Source: Kappaphycus alvarezii (Eukaryota; Rhodophyta; Florideophyceae; Gigartinales; Solieriaceae). Taken from it: a stretch of 64,000 nt of DNA. The stretch is taken from contig NADL03000451.1 of NCBI GenBank assembly GCA_002205965.3, forward strand, positions 2,852,001-2,916,000. Direction: 5' to 3'. Positions 42,378 through 54,345 of this stretch are shown here, in pieces. Within the stretch, counting starts at the first letter, position 1. Each line of letters starts with the position of its first letter. A program made the position numbers and the translations under genes. The notes under the pieces are model-generated. The model was not told the origin of the DNA, did not search any database, and saw only the letters and a program-made list of their open reading frames with translations.

Positions 42378-43968
42378 TCAAAAAATCGGCTTATCTGTGT
42401 CTCCCAAATTCAGTCGCCTGAATTGAGGACTAGCATTTCGCTCTCCACGCGATCGTTGTCTCCTTGATGGATCAGGGAGTTTGGACACGTGTCTTCCATT
42501 CAACTTTGCCGTACTCATTTCCCCTCGCCTCTCCAACGGTGGCAAAACGTCATATATCAACACGCGCGTATCGACATTCCCTATCCTCACTGGCCATTTT
42601 TTCTTGGCCTTCATTCTCAAGCCCCTCGTCACCCCTTCTGCCCCACTCAGTACAACAGCATCATACCCGCCCCCACTCTTCCGCAAAAACCTCCCCAAAC
42701 CCTCCCAAGCATCATCCTCACCCCCCAACCGCTTTCCCCACGGCGGATTACACAACACTAAACTAGGTCTCTCCTTCACTTCCCATTCCCCCACATCTCC
42801 CCTCCTTAATCTCACAATCCGCTCCAGCCGTGTCCCTTCCACTCCTCTCCTCGCCAACCTCAACGACCGCTCATCTACATCATTCCCCAAATACAAATCC
42901 CCCAAGTCCTCCTCCTCCAACTGCATACCTACAGCCTCCTCTATCAACCCCTCCCACCCTTCCCGATCAAATCCCCCCCACCGTTCAAAAGCAAACCCTC
43001 CTCGCCCCCTGTACAAACCCACTGCCACTCGCAACCTCATTAACGCCGCTTCAATTAACAAAGTCCCTGACCCACACATCGGATCCACCACCACCAATCC
43101 TTGCTCCCCGTCCCAAACTTTCCATCCACTCCCATTCCCCCAAGTACACCATCCCCGCCGCCACGCTTTCATTCAACCCACTCTTATGCACCGCTACATC
43201 ACTCCGATATCCCCTCTTATGCATAGACCGGCCCGCCATATCCATATACACCACAATCCTCCCATCATGAACACTCACCCACACTGGCACGTCCGCCTCC
43301 CCATGTCCCACAACCCCACCTCCCCCCACCGCTCCACCAAACACCATCCACGATCCCTCTCCTTGTCGCCATCCGCACCCCACCCTCCCTCACACCCCCC
43401 ACCCCTTCCCCCATCCTCACCTGCACACTCAACGTCTTCCGACCCCCATCTAGAATCCGTCTCCAATCTGCGCATCCCTTCACAAATTCATACACCTCAT
43501 CCATCACATCACCCCTCTAAATCTCCCACCCTCTAAATCACCATCCGCCATTTGAACCAACACCCGTATCGCAGTGCGTAACCATAAACAAGCGCGATAT
43601 CCCGTCAGATGCCACTCGTCTTTACTTTGGTCAATCCCGCCTCGGAATCGAACCCCGGATGATGCCACCTCCAAAATTTCACCCCGTATAGGAGCGGATA
43701 CAATCTCCGTGGCGAGCACCTCCCCTAAACCCCGAGCGCATGTTGCAAAGTAAGTGGGGGACTCTTGAGGCGTTGAGGGGGACCGCAGGTGCGCTTTGAC
43801 ACGCCGGTAGTTTGGATGGGCAGAGGAAATTGGTTTTCGGGAAAGATTGGTTATGGGAGCCCGCGAAAGGTGGTCAGGGAATGGGGAGACAAGGAAGTGA
43901 ATGAGAGTGGAGGTGAGCGGTGCATCGGGAATGCTGCAACTTGTTGAGGCGGGCAGACTGGATACCAA
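42378..43968 (-). CDS. THUMP-domain RNA guanine-N2 methyltransferase, RlmL/THUMP type (several frame breaks)
   Basis: The N-terminal frame (to 43504) has YFATCARGLGEVLATEI, GVRFRG and YRACLWLRTAIRVLVQM, typical of the ferredoxin-like/THUMP part of RlmL-like enzymes. Next pieces: VYEFVKGCADWRRIL and KTLSVQVRM (43507-43265), then VWVSVHDGRIVVYMDMAG and HKRGYRSDVAVHKSGLNES (43383-43051). The Rossmann part (43172-42378) has DPMCGSGTLLIEAALM and the catalytic NPPW in CNPPWGKRLG. The enzyme would methylate guanine in rRNA or tRNA, perhaps in an organelle. Three frame changes lie in the middle. The N-terminal ORF lacks an ATG; the true start may be upstream, near 44039-44059, in another frame. A long plus-strand frame here is a shadow. 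Confidence 0.78.
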
Positions 43969-44059
43969 CTCTCCAACTCGCGGGCAGATGACTTCGTACG
44001 CTTGAAGAGGCCCGTGTGCTTGGTCCGGGGATCAAGCATAGAACTAAGGATGACATCAA

Positions 44060-44608
44060 GTGGCTATGGGCACCGTAGGACCTCTATAAAATTGATGTGA
44101 GGATCTGGATATTCGTCGAAATAAAAAAACTACGAAAGTACTGGGGTCCGTGAGCGCACATAAGGATAAATGTACTGTAAGGTTACTGTAGATCTCGCCA
44201 TCGGATCAAGTTCACTTCTTTACAGTACAGAACTGTACATCATTATTGTAACAATCAAATCAAAACAGTCATCTACTGTAGTTTACATCAAATATGGTTC
44301 TCTGCTTACGTACGTACAGTAACAATGGAAAAAATTACACTGGTTGTTAGCGGCTACTGATGGTTACCGGGAAGCCAAGCAGGAAGCAAAATGTGATAAA
44401 TCTGGCAATAATAGCAATAAGTAGAAAATATCAGAAAAAAGCCACCAGAGAGAGTGAAACTCCTATATGATAATATGCAGTTCAAAGCACTTTTCGCGAA
44501 ATCAACAGTAAATGCGTTCAGTCGAGAACAGAGTGGTGGGTAGCTCTCGATTTGGTTTTTTTTTGAAAAGGTGAAGTGCGAGAATGCTATTCTGAGGGAT
44601 GAACAAGA
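44060..44608. other. Spacer rich in TACTGTA/TACAGTA motifs
   Basis: No coding frame. TACTGTA-type motifs lie at about 44171-44190, 44221-44236, 44274-44280 and 44314-44330. This is the upstream side of the THUMP methyltransferase gene. Confidence 0.4.
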
Positions 44609-45111
44609 TGCTAGTGTCTATTCGTTATAGCACTGTTCTCATATGAGGCACACTTTGTCTTTGTGTCCTCATATGAGGCACACATAACGCATTAGCCGCG
44701 TGGATATAACCGACCACATCTTCCATGCATTAAAATAACCCAAAAATCCCCCCACTTTGTCCTCATATGAGGACAGTGTCCGTTACATTTTGGAAAGGTA
44801 AATGTTTTGGAAGGCCGAAACTTTTACTGCAAAAAGGTTTTTACGTTAAGTTACAGTACTGTAATTCTTACTGTGCATGAGAAAATGAAGTCGTTTTCAC
44901 AACTTCTTGCGAAGAGCGGACGTTGGTGAGGGAAAATTGCTCTAGCCTTAACCGAGGTCAGCAATCTTGAAAAATTTGTTTTGATCGGCCATATACACTC
45001 ATGAAATAATGCGGAGGGACAAGAAATACGCTGAGGTAAAAAACTTTTGTATTGAAAAAAAGTGCTAAAATTAGTCCTCATATGAGGACAACAGTTCAAT
45101 AGACGCTAGTA
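44609..45111. mobile_element. CACTA-like MITE, copy A
   Basis: The ends read TGCTAGTGTCTATTCG on the left and, inverted at the right, TACTAGCGTCTATTG. Inside each end and in the left part lies GTCCTCATATGAGG, complete as the 16-bp palindrome GTCCTCATATGAGGAC near 44760 and 45074. There is no coding sequence. About 330 bp aligns with copy B at 53324-53775. This copy has about 100 extra bp at left resembling a Copia leader (ATAACCGACCACATCTTCC; compare about 45638). Confidence 0.8.
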
Positions 45112-45639
45112 AGTTCGTGAAGACTCCGACTACTTGGTGCCGTATATGTTCAGTGTTGAAATGTGCCAAACGGACGTGGTGTAATACGTTTATTCATACA
45201 TCATTCAAAAGGTTTCAAAAAGTCCGTTTAGGCAAGTGTTAATGTTATCATCTAATCAACATGTAATCGTTGAGTCAATTAATTCATGAGTAATCATTAT
45301 TTCGTCTTAACAATGTGTAATCGTACTACATGTTTAGTGTCTTAGATCAAGTGGTTGTATTGAACGGACTTAAAGAGCCGAGAAATGTCTATAGAAGCTT
45401 ATCTGATCTCGCCAGAATGATAGTGGGAGAGCATCAAGGAGAAAAAGAGATAGCGAGAAGTAACCGACTGCCCATACGATTCATTTCTTCAAATAATTGT
45501 TATTAAAGTTATGTTTCTATTTGTAATGAATTCCTCGTCTATCAGATCATCACCAGTATCAGTATAGTACTAGTAAACACCCTTTTGGTTATATTTACCA
45601 ACCAGACAATTAATACACCCTGTAAGATATTCCGGGCCA
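45112..45639. other. AT-rich spacer without a gene
   Basis: Repeated GTAATC and CATGT motifs occur; it may be a decayed LTR of the Copia relic that follows, but no second copy is in the window. Confidence 0.3.
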
Positions 45640-46200
45640 CAACCGACCATATCTTTCAAATATTTAATCACCCCACATTCCCCCAATTTATCTAAACTGT
45701 CCATAACGGTTGAGACTGGTTTACCTCAAAGAATATGGCGGGTATAACCTAGTCTGCCAAGCGTCCCGATTTCAATCAAATTTGGAGACTCCTCGTTCAC
45801 CTTTGTGCAACTCTCCTTCAAAATTCTACAAGTCACGCCGTGTCGTCCGTTTATGGATGTCTGGGGAAGTGACAGCCTTCAACGATATTTTTTTTATCTC
45901 CCTAACGTATGCTGAGTTTCGATGTATTCTAAATCGTCAAATTGCAGTCCAGCTGTTTGCTGAAAAAAATTTCTTATTCCATGTTATTAGCAAAGCGTCA
46001 AGAAGGTCAGAAAAACGTACTACGGTAGACATTGCTGTAGCTCGGGAGCACATCCACGCCGGCATCATGTCGGACATCGCATTCATCAGGAACAACCAAA
46101 ATCTGGTCGAAACTCTCACTAAACCCATGTACTAAGCTGCAATTCGCGATTTATGCTCTCCATACACCCTGGACGTCAAACAGTGCAATGGATTATCCGT
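45640..46200 (+). pseudogene. Copia RNase H relic
   Basis: A 141-codon frame reads SRRVVRLWMSGEVTAF, then HVISKASRRSEKRTTVDIAV, REHIHAGIMSDIAFIRNNQN and LVETLTKPM, the C-terminal RNase H block of copia Pol. It is preceded at once by an LTR/leader-like sequence (AATCACCCCACATTCCCCC), so RT and integrase appear to be deleted between. Confidence 0.78.
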
Positions 46201-46359
46201 GACAGGAAGTTTAGCTAAACTACTGCCTGTTTCGAAGGGATTTCACATATCAAACAACACAGCTCTACATCTAACATCGGGAACTGCAATGCTTCACTCT
46301 TCTAACTCAAAGTACCCGGGTGCATATTTGGGGTCGAAATCAAACTTGGTTAATAAGTC

Positions 46360-46870
46360 TTAATCCCTCTTATCGAAGTCGGGCAGGTTGAGGCTGTTCA
46401 GTAATCCTTCTCTAATGTTGTAGAAAACAAAAAGATGTGGTACCTTGTGCAGTATTGTTTCTGAGTATATATGCTGAGCAAAATACTTCGGAGTAAAAAC
46501 TTTGGGAGGGAGTAGAAGAAGTTTATTCAAATGCATTCCTGTTCCTAGGGTTCCTGAGCTTTGATGAAATATGAAGCACTTGATTGTGATCCTTGAGGGG
46601 TGGGCAAAGAAATTCAGGGTAGATTTGGCTGCGTCGCAAAACAACTTCGAAAGGGGATGCTGCATTGAAGACGTTCATATCATCCTTATGATTCGGTTCA
46701 GTTGGTCGATGTACCGGGCACAGGAGCGAGGAGCCATATCTTGAGTCTTCTTTTAATGGTAGATGCACCCCTCTTTGGTCTCCAGAAGAATAGTCGATTG
46801 ATCGAAGATTCTCGAAGATCCGTAAAATAGAGTACCCCGAATCCTTATTGTCGCTAAACCTTCTCTCCAC
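46360..46870 (-). pseudogene. Possible retroelement integrase C-terminal relic
   Basis: Two overlapping frames on the minus strand contain ASPFEVVLRRSQIYPEF and FAHPSRITIKCFIFHQSSG. A PFE-R-P start followed by F-hP is reminiscent of the region after the catalytic core in copia integrases. The match is weak. Confidence 0.3.
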
Positions 46871-48259
46871 GACGCACAGGAACTACTGTCGGATGCTGTG
46901 TATAGTAGAATAGAAAGAAAAAAATAAAGGAACCGTTTAATCTATAGAAGAAGAGCCAAAGCCGCACGCAAAGGCAAGGCAACGGACGTACAGTCTATGA
47001 CAGCAGTAACTTCTCATATGTTCATTCTCTCTCTCTATCTCTTCAGCCAAAAGAGAACTCAATAGTGAGCGTGCTGTATATTGCCATTTATGCCACGCGG
47101 TGCACCACAAACTGCATTCCGCGTTTTATGGTTGACAATAAAGTAGAAATTATGTTACTCTAAGTTCCTTACAGTGTAGAAAGAATTTTGCTTTCCATTT
47201 TTTACAGTGTCAATCAACAGCCTAGAACACTATGTCAATATGATCAAGAGTATGGTGGAAACTGACAGACTGTTCGTAGTTTATTGGTTACCTTTGGGGT
47301 GATATTCAAACATATTCACTGGTTTCACTTCATGCGTCTGCCTTAGTTCATTCCTGGGTAGCCTAATGTCTACTACTGCGATGCCTTAGACAATTTAGAG
47401 AGGATTACTCAGTACATTGCCGATTCGTGTTCTATTAGAATTTCGGCAGAAGCTTTGAATATGAGTGGTTGGTCAAATACGCCCAAAATGGAATTGACGG
47501 CCATATTCCAGCTCTACAATGAAAAATAAAGGTATCCTCGGTTTGCAGATTATATAGTACAGAATTTTTGCCGGAAATATTCCGTAAATATTAACGTCCT
47601 TAACGAGGAAAAATTGAACTCGTTGCAGATTGCTACGAATTTTCACACGAAATCGAAGTAAAACTCATGTAGTCCTCAAACTTTACGAAGTAAATCTCGT
47701 AGATTTTTGCATGGGGTAGTTTTTTATCTGAGCTCAAGTAATCTCTTAACACTGTAACTTATAAGTCACAAGAGGGGGAAATTCTGCTGAAAACAGCATA
47801 CTTAGGGCAAGAAAGGAGACCGGAAAGTAGTGTCAGAGCTCCAGAAATATTCCAGGTCCTGAAGTAGGGCCTCATGTGAAGAGAAGATCTAAATGGAATC
47901 CATCTTAAAAAGAAGGAAGTATTGCAAGATTTATTTTAACTAAACAGGTTTTACTGGATTCCGAGAAGAGATGGAGGGGACTTTATGAAAGGTAGCTTTC
48001 GATATTGGAAGCCCGCCAGTAAATTGATCAAGAGAGGGCTATTTTAGATGAAAAACGGTTTAGAAGTCTCGAAATGTTATTGAGAAGCGCACAAAACTTT
48101 AAGAACAAAAGTTTGAATTGGATAGAAAAGGAAGAATTGTTTTGCGAAGGGGGAGAGCTGAAATGATGAAAGTAAAGGCGCAACGCTTTCAAAACATAAG
48201 TAGCTTCCTCGCGGGTGACTTTAATTGAGCAATTTTCGAGTCCGTATTTTTCCCACCTT
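46871..48259. other. AT-rich region without a recognised gene
   Basis: Only short frames such as 48028-48264 minus; nothing I can assign. Confidence 0.3.
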
Positions 48260-48269
48260 TTCATATTCT

Positions 48270-48740
48270 AATTACTCTCGTAGAAACATTCGATCCAGGT
48301 TGCAATAAGTTATAGTTTGGCCTTCTCTGATTAAATGATTTCTAATGTTATGGAGCAGCAATGAAGTCTTATACATTAAAGCGATTGGATCTTGGCGGAA
48401 CTTGCAGACAGCGTGCATAATCTTTTCGAGATCATTTTTGCTTTATATCCTTATCATTCCATTCTACTGCTGTGCGAAGCGCGCTCATGACAGAATCAAA
48501 TATACTTTGATCTGTAGTCGCACCAGCCTCATGAAAATCTCTTTGCAAGAAAGGCCGAATTATATACGCTATATTTCCATATATGTGAAACTGTCTTCCG
48601 TTTACATTCATACATGATGTCAAGAAGTTTTCGAGCCCTGACATGCGAAGCAAAATAAGATCATGCCTTTATCCTTCTACAGGACCATACGCCGAAAACA
48701 TCAAGCCGATAGTTGTGGATACTGTTTGATATATTAAACA
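48270..48740 (-). pseudogene. Harbinger-like DDE transposase relic
   Basis: The reading runs GLMFSAYGPVEG, LLRMSGLENFLTSCM, GRQFHIYGNIAYIIRPFLQ and FDSVMSALRTAVEWNDKDIK. Further on it gives FRQDPIALMYKTSLLLHNI. These match the second and third catalytic regions of DDE superfamily endonucleases (GP-eGrrHD--ll-eSGL; YGD-AY-lrp-l; vMS--R-aVEW--kD-K). It complements the N-terminal part seen in the nested element at 30.5-31.1 kb but is a separate old copy. Confidence 0.75.
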
Positions 48741-48996
48741 ATTCATCCTTTTATGTCCAGAGTAGCAGCTTCGCTGAAAGATTCCGTGGCTGCCAGGTCG
48801 TTATATTCGTGTTTTTTTGTGCATTATATAAATAAGCCACAGCCATAGAAGGTAAAAGCTGTGTTTTTAACCATTTCATGTATATGAGTGCTCGTTGTGC
48901 CAACAATTGCGGTCGGAACTCTGGAAGATGATCATAGTTAGCTGTAAACTTTTTCACTGCTCCCCAGAATACCTTACTCAGAATTGAACTAAACAT

Positions 48997-50499
48997 TTTG
49001 AGCTATTGTTCCATATCAAAAAGTCTTGTCTGTTTAGAGAAACAGCGAAAAACTATACAGCTTGAAGTAATTTCATCACAGCAGTATCGGCTTGTTTTTG
49101 AGAATGCTTATCCTAAGCAAAGATATTTCGAGAGGAGTCAGATAAACCTTCTCAAAAACCGATAGCCACTGTAGCACTTCATATTACTGATGGTATTCAG
49201 GTTAAATACAGTCGCTGAAACTTTTTTAGTTCTAACAGATATCCGGCAAATTTAGGCTCTGATCAGTTCAACTTGCATGAGTGCAACAGCGGCTACCTTA
49301 TCTTCAGCATCTTCAATTATGATAAAAAGACGGTTTGGACTGTTAGCTTAGCATTCTTTCATTTTATTCCCAGTTGATAGTCACGGTACTCTATGCGGTT
49401 GTACTGAAGTGGAAGACTAGGAAAGGATGTAGAGATATATGGATAGTGAGGCTGATAAGTATTTCACAGCGCATGCATTCTCGTACTTACTGATATTCTG
49501 CGAGCCTCCTATCGCGTAATTCCACCGACTTGCGAACTCAGTATTTTCTTCGTTCCTATATTTACGAAAATGAAATACAAAACTTGTTCGGAGTAAATTA
49601 TCTCTTGTTCTGGTTAAAAGTTCGGTTGTATTGTACCTATTTTCTATCGGAGCTATATTTTCGACATTGGCTCCGTAAGAGCGTTGTCGACATTATGCTC
49701 CCTCCGCACGAAGCCGATTTTCGATATGCCCTTTTATAGGAAACCCTCTCGTGCTGAGGCGATGAAGAGCATCATCATTTATCAGAATCCGGGAGCTCTT
49801 TACCGTTACTTTGACGAATTAAACGCTGTCTGTAATTATCTGGGACGGTACAGTGTGGGATGTCATTCGCTCTAACTCTTGACTGATAGCATTAGCGATT
49901 TCTAGTATTTCGATGAAAACTATAACTTCCTCTGGCATTATTAAACTTCTGTTTTTGCAATCCTTGTTCTATGTAGACGAGAGAGGAAGAACTTTCTGAC
50001 AATATTACTAATGAACACAACACGCCTGAGTTGGGAGGACCTTTTGGGGTTTTTGGAGAATGAATAATCGCTGGAATAGAAATTCAAAACGATTCCGGTC
50101 TAGTTTTTCAATTCGGGGACGTATAGTAGACTTTTGATAACTGCGTATTTAAATGCATTATCGAGTCTGCAGCTAATGGCAGGTCTTTATTATTTTTACA
50201 TGTCGTATTTTTCTTGCCCAAGTTGGAAGATTTCGAAGATACAGTCAGCCCTTGAGTTTGCAGTCCACGTTAGTCTCATACGTATGAAACTGAAGTCGGA
50301 GAAATATTTTTACATTGTTAAACACTCGAGTTTTCGAAGGTAGTGGTCTTTTTATATGTATAATTGTCCATTAATTTCACAACAAACGAGGAAGAATTTG
50401 AACTTCGTTGAGATAAACTTATCAGTCTTCGGGTCCAACTTCTGCCGCATTTACTAGGATAACTTACGTAATTTAAAGTTTTCATAGCTTATAAGATCG
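48997..50499. other. AT-rich region without a recognised gene
   Basis: No frame above 70 codons and no motif on either strand. Confidence 0.3.
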
Positions 50500-51900
50500 T
50501 CAACATATGCACCACTAAGGTCTAAAATATTTCCTTTGCTGCATAGGTGGTATAGCTCAGAGTTTATACGCAGAAGTACCATATCGAGCTCCCCAAGATG
50601 CTGCTTTTCTAACGCAGTTTTTCATAGGTATTCCGTATCGCATATGACCCATAGTGTGCGGATAAATTTCAAGAATTGGTCAGAGTTCTATCCTAACCAG
50701 GTGGCTGTATTTTCTATGAATATATCTCAATCTAACGGCTCGTTTGACTTGATTTATGGTTATAACATGTCTACATTACGCACGTTAAAACCAAAGGTAG
50801 CTGCTAAGCCTAACATAATTCGCACTGATTTGGACATGATTGCCGTTTAGGATTGGAAAAGGATGTCCTTTCTTTTATCTGGGTGCCCTCTGATGAATTT
50901 TCTCGACTTTAACTTTGTCTTTCCGTCGATGATTGACTTCGTCTATAGTAAGGATCCGCCCAGCGATATTTTCTCATCTGTAGTCAATTATTCCTGCAGC
51001 ACCATTTCGAAATTTCCACGCTCTAGTAATACTTGTATTCATTATTTATTCTCATTATTTATTTTTGGTAGCTTCGTGCGTTCTTCAGTGGGGTACATCA
51101 AATATACGGCGGAGATAGGGTCTTTGACAGACGTCTATGAGCACAAAACCCTTCTGTGATATCTGTACGGAAATTGCGAGCCAAAGTTTCCAGACTAAGG
51201 TACTGTTCGACCCGAGCGATGTTGAATAACATTGCGATACTGGCTTCAGATCTAGTACCAGCTTCAGCTTCCTAACTTTGTCTCAAACTTGTACGATGGA
51301 AGGGTGGAGCCATTCACCGGTACTTGGTGCTAATATTTTCTCTCGCCAACTACCACCTTGTTTCCCGCCTCGTATGCGTAATCATATACGGGAAGTGCCG
51401 CATGTTTTATAATGTGCTTTACACGCAAAGAATAAATTTTTTTATTTTTCTGAACTCGACAGAATCGTAATATCAGCTCTTTCTTGCAACTCAGGGAGGA
51501 TTTAGTGCGAATCCTAGGTTTTACGACGCAGGTTACATTTATCAAAAATTAGCATACATTACAATATACCTTCTGTCCGGACCATATTTTCATGGCCTTT
51601 ATTGTGCAATCGAGGGCGTTGCGTTTTTGACTTTAAGGGTAACTGCCATTACTTTTCGGAAAATGTCTTTCGAATAATTTTTCATAGCGTTCGGCGGTTC
51701 CCAAGCTCGAATGATCTTTGACATATGTGCAGCCGACTTTCACATCCATTGTCTTAGCGAAGTGGATGAACTTTTTTCCGAATGCAGAACCTCGGCCGAT
51801 GAGAATCTTGTTCAACAGTTCTATATAAATGCTTTCCAAGCATTACATGGTCTCCTTCCAGATATGCCTCATCGAGTTGTCAGAGAGGAATCAGCGGGTC
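50500..51900 (-). pseudogene. Copia-type integrase and reverse transcriptase relic
   Basis: Integrase core: GRGSAFGKKFIHFAKTMDVK and DHSSLGTAERYEKLF (51633-51839), the latter matching sHnSLGigERyh with the catalytic Glu. C-terminal part: HAALPVYDYAYEAGNKVVVG (51330-51545). RT start near 50766-50840: SKSVRIMLGLAATFGFNV with a following VD. The order on the minus strand is integrase then RT, as in copia. Stops are frequent. Confidence 0.68.
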
Positions 51901-51939
51901 TGAAAAGAGGTCATTAGTCGTCAATGTGAAGTACTGGAT

Positions 51940-53323
51940 AAATTTAGATGTACGTATTGTACTGTTCTGAAAATAATTTCGTTGAAACTAGCTACATCTG
52001 AATCACGCGGTAGATCCTTTTTTCGAAGATCTAAACACTCTACAATCTCTTCAAACACTATCAGAGTCACTTGGATCTCTTTTTCCTGGAGATAGCTAGA
52101 AGAAAGTCGAATAAAATCTTTTACGTCAGGTGAGAAAGTTGAAGAGGAATTGTAGCCAATTTATTCCTGGCAAAATTAATTTCGGACTGGCACTGAAATG
52201 GAACTTACAGATGGTTGATCGCTAATCTCATCATCTTTTCAAAACACTCGTATATACATGCTATAAATCCGTTATTCAAGGTGTTTATAGTGCAATGTGC
52301 GGTGTGCAGCTGTTCTTTTCGAGTTACGGGATCCCTTCAGAAAATGAGAGATCCAATACACACAAACGAGACTCGAAGTGTTTTTGCTGTCCTTATTTTT
52401 CTTTAAACACCTAGCAATGCAGTGAAAAATCTCACTGATGATGAGGAGAAGCTGGATTCGTAGAGCGGGGATAATTCCTTAGACGGCTGAATGGTATAAT
52501 TTTCTTCGAAGTTGTAAGGCCTGACCATTATCTGCAGAATTCCAAGGCCTGGAGGAGAGTCGGATCAACAGAAACGGAGACACGAGAATTGGAAACGCAA
52601 GCGGTAACCTATTTAGCAGCGTTTCAGCAGTGTTGAGTATCCCGTTTGAAGTTAAGGGTGTTTTCACAAGCGACAATCTTTAAGTTCTTACTTTATGTGG
52701 ACACCGGATTCCGGGGCCCATGGATTTAGTAAATATCCTAAACGAAAAATAAAGGGATACTTTAATATGGAATAGAGAGGGTAAACACGGGAACCCAGGA
52801 GAATACACTTCGCTATAGCCAAATTTTCCATTGGCAAGGAATGTCGGAGACGAAAATTGGGAGCTACGTTCAGATTCAACATCTGAATAACTAAATTTCT
52901 GTTTATTCAGGGTCTCTAGTGGTCATATAGGTATAAAAACTAGTAAGCTAGGTCAGAACTACTTAAGAAGGCGCGGTAAGTAAAGTCAATGTCATCGAAG
53001 TTATCAATATCCAAGTTAGAGGTTATTTAGGTCGATATTTAGCCTAAAGAATGGCTGTTACCGGTGAAACTGTCGGGTCTGAGTTGGAGGCCAAGAGATC
53101 CCGACCGCACTTCACGTGCCCCACTCGGGTGTTTTTACAGAACTGTTGTTGCTGCTTCGTAGAGTCAGCCACAAGCGTTTGACCACAGGCGTTTATATGG
53201 ACTTCACAGGTGGCCCTAGGGACATATTTCCGCTACACTACAGCAGCGCGCGAAAACAAAAAAAATTAAAATTCAACATGAATATTTGGACATACCCTGC
53301 ACATACCCTAACAGTACCATAAT
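51940..53323. other. Region without a recognised gene
   Basis: Probably the upstream part of the minus-strand Copia relic and unrelated AT-rich DNA. Short frames at 52479-52882 minus show no motif. Confidence 0.3.
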
Positions 53324-53775
53324 CACTAGTGTCTATCCGACCACGCACTGTCCTCATATGAGGCACACTTTGTCCTCATATGAGGACAATTTTCGTTACA
53401 TTTTGGAAAGGAAAATGTTTTGGAAGCCCGAAATTTTTACTGGAAAAAAGGTTTTTTATGTTTAGTTACAGTACAGTAATTTTTTCTGTACATGCGCCCT
53501 CGTTTCTGAAACCCCCCACGATAATGCGAACTATTTTACCTTCCAAAATGAAGTCGTTTTCACAACTTCTTGCAAAGAGCTTAAGCTGGTGAGGGAAAAC
53601 TGGTCTAGCCTTCACCGAGGTCAACAATCTTGAAAAGTTTGTTTTGATCGGCCATCTACACTCATGAACTAATGCGGAGGGAGAAGAAATGCGCTGAGGT
53701 AAAAAAATTTTGTATTGAAAAAGAAGTGCTAAAAGTAGTCCTCATATGAGGACAACGGTCCAATAGACACTAGTG
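53324..53775. mobile_element. CACTA-like MITE, copy B
   Basis: Both ends start CACTAGTGTCTAT; the right end is inverted. The palindrome GTCCTCATATGAGG follows each end and the full GTCCTCATATGAGGAC occurs near 53371 and 53737. The interior aligns with copy A (TTACATTTTGGAAAGG; GTTTTCACAACTTCTTGC; TTTTGATCGGCCAT). It carries about 60 bp not in copy A near 53490-53550. No coding capacity. Confidence 0.85.
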
Positions 53776-53789
53776 GTTGAAAGTCGACG

Positions 53790-54345
53790 AAAATGCCCTC
53801 AATGTGCAGTACAGTACCTGTTGTTGGCAGTGGGCTTTCTTTTCCAATAATAATAACAAAAATTAGCTCTTCCAGTGGCAGTACAGCACGAATTCCATTT
53901 GCACTATAGTATGCTGTGCGCGATGCACTAAGCGGTGCACTAAGCGTTTCGAAAATTTGCACGGAGAGAGGGACTCTAAATCCACATCTTACACCCCTAG
54001 AAGTAACAAGATTTCTGCTTCGACGACATCCACAGTTAAAAGCACTTGAAGGAATCGCTGGGGGTTTTGGCAGCGACAAAAACGTGGTGCAACGGAAGAT
54101 GGCACTGTATTCGTATCAAAAAGCGAAATTTTTGTGATCAAGATTTATATCTTTTGGTATTTTCATGTAGTGCAATTGGCACTCACACTGTACTGCCACC
54201 TGCAGAGCTTATTTTAGTGATCGTTTTTGATCTAATTATCTGCACTTTATAGGCCATACTACTGCCATCCGCAGGTATTTCACCGTACAGTAAGAGCATC
54301 TATGCCGACTGCCATCGGTCTGGTACTGTATATCCACCCGAGTGG
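53790..54345. repeat. Imperfect long inverted repeat
   Basis: The left arm at about 53790-53912, reverse-complemented, resembles the right arm at about 54168-54345: both contain TACTGCCAC-TG-AGAGCTTATTTT-like sequence and later GGTACTGTA. The right arm has extra sequence within it. It begins 14 bp after MITE copy B and may be another foldback element. Confidence 0.5.

Noticed and set aside
42481..43536. 351-codon plus-strand open frame
   Set aside because: It is a Pro/His/Ser-rich mirror of the G-rich minus-strand methyltransferase gene, which has real motifs.
43635..43670. tRNA-like T-arm (GGGGTTCGATTCC on the minus strand)
   Set aside because: It lies inside the conserved THUMP methyltransferase coding sequence (GVRFRG region), and no acceptor stem or anticodon arm is present around it.
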